Source: Acanthaster planci (lineage: Eukaryota > Echinodermata > Asteroidea > Valvatida > Acanthasteridae). From it: DNA of 60,251 nucleotides. The stretch is from contig NW_019091404.1 in assembly GCF_001949145.1 (NCBI RefSeq), forward strand, positions 3,598,284 through 3,658,534, read 5' to 3'. Below the pieces are notes generated by a model, which saw nothing but the letters and a program-made list of their open reading frames with translations, was not told the origin of the DNA and did not search any database. The position numbers and the translations under genes are program-made. This document shows, in pieces, positions 47,647 to 60,251 of the stretch (the first letter of the stretch is position 1; each line of letters opens with the position of its first letter).

Positions 47647-48646
47647 AAGCAGTGGTAAACTGCCCGGCGAAAGCGCAATGCGACAGCGGTGAAATAAGTT
47701 ACCACGGCAACGCATCCCTCCTATTTTCATGTGACCTCGGTGATGATTTAGACTTTACAGTACGACGTAGTAGCTGCAATAGGAAAGATGACAGTGGTCA
47801 CTGATGCAAGGTGGGGAATTATTGGAGTTACCATGGCAATAACAGTGGTGGATAGCAGAAAAAATAAGATAATTAACACTGGAGGAATTACAAGGACAGA
47901 ACCAAGTCTCGTTCTACATTCCACGAAACTAAGCTCTTTTATAATAACATAAAAGACTTCAAGTCTTATAAATTTCAAGGAATAACTGAAGATTGTTCTC
48001 CTAATTTCAAGCTAAAGTTCAAGACAGCTTACTCATGAAGAAATTACAAAAGTCCGTAACGAAGAAACTCCCATATTGATGCCAACAGGTCTGTCGAAAA
48101 GGAAACTTACATTGTAGATCAGAGGGCTCGCACTAAAGTTAGAAAACGTCTGCGGAAATAAATCAAACAGAACTGAAAAAAAAAAATAAAGTGAACGAAA
48201 AACTAAACATGAAAGCAACCAATAAATAAGAAACAATCACCCTCTAACAACCAACCAAGTCACAACTCACCAAAACCCAAACAAAACTACACAGGTAAAA
48301 CAACACTCCAGTTCCATACACACACTGTAAATCCGGTGTAAACTGGCTTCGCAGACATTACAAAGGTCCTGCTGGAATACATGCCAACAGCGTGGTGGTA
48401 TTTTCTCAAATGTTGGACAAGGGGCCTACTCCTATGTCATTTTTATGTGGCTCATGTTAACCATCCATACGGCGCAAGTTGAAACAGCTTTCACAGTATT
48501 GAGGTTTTCTGCACTAGTTATAACGTTCACAGGACTCATAATACGAAACCTCATGGGAGAAAAAAATCACGCTCGACTTCCTTCAATGTACACGTTCGTC
48601 TCTGTCGCGTGATGCATCAGTCATGCCCATATCTGCACTAATCCAT

Positions 48647-48852
48647 GGCCGTTTTCCAATACTCAACTTCCATTGTGGGCCTGAAGCGTTTAAGTTAAGT
48701 TGAAATACTGTAATGTTTGGCTCTTTTGCATCTTACTTGATCTTTTTTGGCACTATCAGACTTACTATTGCGCTTACAACCTCCAAGTCAGGAAGTAAGA
48801 AAAACCAGTTGAAACCTGAGACGGAGCCCAAGTTGAGTATTGGAAAACGGCC
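48647..48852. repeat. Inverted repeat, 23-bp perfect arms, 160-bp spacer
   Basis: GGCCGTTTTCCAATACTCAA begins the left arm (48647-48669); the right arm (48830-48852) is its exact reverse complement. Beyond the perfect part, weaker matches continue on both sides (GCCCA near the inner ends, CATATCTG outside), suggesting a degenerate MITE-type element. Confidence 0.55.
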
Positions 48853-51800
48853 CATATCTGGTGTCTACAGGGTCATTATTGCTAATGCGTGCTGCAAGAG
48901 ACACACCGATATGTTGGGTCATCTCATTTTGTTTTTCAGGACCTGTTTGCTTTGAAAGAGTTGGTCACATAGCGTCTGTACTGAGCTTCCCAACATTGCA
49001 TTCATCAATTTCTGCAAATCATTTGGGCAATAAAATCAACTGCATGTTTTTTAAGAAAAAACTCTTCACGTAACTAAACAATTTTAATAAAAGTTACTGC
49101 TTCTCCTTTATCATATTGTACATTAACTATTCATCACGAGAACTTCTTCACAAAACAATGTACATACATGATTGTTTGAGATGGTGGTTTTCGTATATAA
49201 AAGGAACGTTAGCATCCCTTTTTATAAAGAGACAGTCTTTATATCCAGGTTAAAATTATGGAGACACTAAATATCCAACAATCGTTTCCAGTAATCCAAA
49301 TATCATAACCGGCCTGGTCAGCTTAGGAACAATTTAAATAACTTATAATCCAAGCTTGAATGTTTTTTTAATCATTTTTACTATCTGATAAATTAGCAGA
49401 AGTTGAAATCTTAAATCCAGTACTGTACTCAATCACTGTATCTTGAATGCTCAATGATTTTTACATGAAATGAAATATACAAAGAAAATGCCGAGAGTTT
49501 GTGATACCATGCATTTGTACAGCAGAACACTGAACGCCCAACTCCAAAATGAACCAACCACGGGCCACGGGGACAGCCAGAAAGATATCCAAGCGTGCAC
49601 TTAAGACAAACGTAAGGTAAGGACTAAAATACGATAGCATTGACACTACCTCCATTGCAGTCTCATGAAATGGTGTCCTAAAATGGGCTTACAATTCACA
49701 TGTATATCTGTTTAATCAGCCGAATAAATTATATTACAAATCGCTATACCTGAAAACAAAATCTTCCTAAATAGGAAATTTTCCTTCAGGATTTTTTTTC
49801 AAACCATGTACATGTACAGCAAAAAAAGGGGATCCTGTACAATCTGGAATGACATAGTTATGTTTCAAGCTATGTTCCCTGTTAAATCTTTCCCATTGAT
49901 GCAAAACAGTGACTTGTTACAGCAAAGAAGGCACAACCATAATTTAGTTTAAAAAAAAACACTAACAACATCAATACAAATAAAAAACAAACAAACAAAG
50001 CACAAAAAACACCAAGCACACTTTAAGCATAAGCTTGTTCAGGCTAAGACTTCTGCTAAGCAAAGCTTTGCTTGGGGTTATTCCATGCAACAAATAAGCT
50101 GATGGGGAGAAATCGATTTAAACCTTAAAAACATTTGGGTATTTATATAAATATATTTGACATATAGTAGAGCAAATAAGATAGCGACCATTTTTGTTCG
50201 AAGACCAATGATCATGAAAATTACAATACCTGTAGACATTGAGCCAAATATAGAGCTATATTTTACCATCCATTTCTGCTGCGCACGACTGGCACTTTCC
50301 AGTGTCTTTAATATTTAAAAGCACCGCTTGACTGTATTTTATGGCAATCTTTAACCATATAGTTGCATACTAGCCTTGGAATGGTCTCTGCATTCTCTGG
50401 CATCGAACATGGCATTTTATAATATAGAACAGCATAATACACACCTCTAGTTCAAGCACCATTTAAGAAAAAAAGGTGCTGGTGCGCCTTAAGAAGTGAA
50501 AAAAACTGCTTATATTAGTTTCATAATTGAGTTTAAATTGAGTATCAAAACACCGACAGCTGAAAATATACAAACACTGCTGCCAAGAAACATTACAGTA
50601 CAAAATTTTGATACCTTAAACCTATAAATGCTGTTCGTTGAATATTTTTTATCACATAGCTCTCCTTTTTCCTGTACAAAAATATATATTTTTTGGTTGG
50701 TTCATTGCTCGTTGTTCTGTTCACAATCTTCTGACAGGAATTGACAATTTTCTGCTTAAATATGACTTAACAGGTGAGGTGTTAAAGAGACTTCACAATG
50801 AAAACGGTTCATATCCTAAATACACATAATAGCCACTGGTGTGTGGCTCTGTCAAAGACCGTTTCCAATTTCGTAAACTTTGCGAGCTTTGACAGCACTC
50901 AATCTGAAGTAAACAAAATGAATGTACTTAAAAGTGCAAACTGACACCATGCTTTCACGTTCCTCCTTTTACAAGATCAGGTCCCTGACTCACAGGTTTA
51001 ACAATAGAAGTAATATCTTGGTCTAGGTTTGTATCATTCTGAAGTCAAACAACTTGTTGGCAATTTAACTTGACTGAAAGCTTTTGGTGCACATGGCTGT
51101 ATCTCACCCATGTTGAAAAATGCTTATGATTTTCACAACTTTGCAGAAAACTGCCATACTCATTACAACAGTTTTGCCAAGAGATGGTGCCATATTGTTC
51201 ACAGTATTTATTCTTGGTTTACTGTTCCTCTGGTGTGGGGCTGAAAGGGTCACGTATAAAAAAGCCAAGCACAAAGAATCAGCAACAATTCAGAAATAAA
51301 GAAATATACAGGCATATTACAAAATAATAAAGTACAAAATTGTCTGATACATTGCACAGGAGTCAGTAGAGTGTTTTCATGGAATCAGCACGAGAAAATC
51401 TGAGTGCGTCGATCCCTGACAAACACACAAAAATATATGCTTTTTTGTCAAAATACAAAAAAGGAAAATAGTATAACATGCAATTCTGACACAAAAATTA
51501 TATCACAAAATAATAAATTTAGAACTATTTCTTATGAAGATCTACAAAGACAAACACAGAAAATTAACAAAAATGATACTGTACAATGTTGGATATGACA
51601 TACATGTAGCTTCATGTAAGTGTAGTTTAATATACCATGCTATGTAATCCATCCATTCATTTGGACAAGCAATGAAGTACATTACCAAGTTTATCTACAA
51701 CCTTGGACTCACTCAATTTACAATATTGGAACTGACTATTTCTAAGCTGTTATGTAGGCCCTGTACAATCTTTATAGGCTAGAACAGCAATCTTCAATAA

Positions 51801-51990
51801 ACGTTTGAATGTAGTCTTCCATGTGCAACACAACTGCTTTTAGGCACCTTCTATAAACATAAGCAGAAATGACAATACAGATCCAATGGCAACTTTCAGA
51901 AAGTTGCTTAAAATATTAATCTCGTTGCGATGACAAGGAAGGACTTGGCATCAATCAACTGCTGGTCGTAAACCTTGTAGTCAGCATTCT

Positions 51991-59872
<7,882 letters not shown>

Positions 59873-60251
59873 CTGAAATTAAAAACAGATATTGAATGAC
59901 AAATCCCCATGAAAACAGCTAGGGTTGTGAGTACTTTTTCTATCCTGATCTCCTCAAATGGTGAACACTGTAATCCATCTCAGTAAATACATAAATGACA
60001 AGTCTCATAATGAAGTCATTAGCATGGAACATGAGATATTTGGTCAAGGCTCCATCAGGTACAACTGTTTTCTGATCAAGACTAATACAGGTGCAATCCA
60101 TCATGTTCCGCTCCAGTGAACACAGTCAAAACAAAAAAAACGAACTGTGTTGTGGAAATAAACATGTATGAAACTTCCCTAAGGAAGAATGATATTAGTA
60201 TTACGAGCAATATTGGTGTGTCTGTAAATGCATTCTACTTCCTCATGAGTA

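Larger units (their letters stand above)
45842..51990. other. Long intergenic region between the GPCR and the PI3K gene
   Basis: About 6.1 kb. The GPCR-proximal part contains a dense cluster of TTAGTCA heptamers (separate entry). 46680-47750 is of balanced base composition with CpG and may be a promoter or non-coding exons of the GPCR. 48647-48852 holds an inverted repeat. 49000-51990 is AT-rich and probably includes the long PI3K 3' UTR (minus-strand AATAAA at 51207-51212). No coding sequence is supported. Confidence 0.45.

Overview
The window is spliced nuclear DNA of an animal. It is AT-rich, with many short exons, canonical GT-AG introns, two assembly gaps (N runs) and scattered short interspersed and foldback repeats. 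The gene set (exocyst, BTB-Kelch, Nudix, ciliary, Elongator, mitoribosome, class I PI3K and GPCR genes) and the very frequent palindromic ACATGTAC-type motifs suggest a marine invertebrate deuterostome. An echinoderm or other ambulacrarian is my best guess, but species cannot be read from this sequence. All orthology calls below come from recognising protein families by eye, with exon phases summed by hand; no database was searched.

Layout. 1-5.6 kb, minus strand: 5' part of EXOC8 (exocyst Exo84), running off the left edge. 9.7-13.8 kb, plus: complete KLHL17-type BTB-BACK-Kelch gene. 16.8-18.9 kb, plus: NUDT8-type CoA diphosphatase. 22.1-24.5 kb, minus: CFAP107, a ciliary microtubule inner protein. 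26.2-27.5 kb, minus: UBXN10, a ciliary p97 adaptor. 27.8-32.1 kb, plus: ELP5 of Elongator, head-to-head with UBXN10 across 215 bp. 35.4-39.8 kb, minus: MRPS22 of the mitochondrial small ribosomal subunit. 44.4-45.8 kb, minus: a rhodopsin-class orphan GPCR in one large exon. 52.0-59.9 kb, minus: 16 exons of a class IA PI3K catalytic subunit (p110 beta/delta type), N-terminus beyond the right edge. Seven of the nine genes can be assembled from start to stop with exon phases that close exactly (the GPCR start and the KLHL17 3' end keep alternatives).

The genes do not form an operon or pathway. They are independent housekeeping, ciliary and signalling genes. The most interesting content lies between and inside them. 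An intronic foldback carries, on one strand, a hairpin identical in layout to the histone mRNA 3' stem-loop. Six exact TTAGTCA/TGACTAA heptamers cluster in about 200 bp upstream of the GPCR. A long hairpin in CFAP107 has a solitary half-copy in MRPS22. A 482-bp non-autonomous transposon still has its 10-bp target duplication. Several tRNA-derived SINEs are present. The gene combination also looks like old linkage shared with human 1p36 and 3q22-23. I found no clearly novel multi-gene system.
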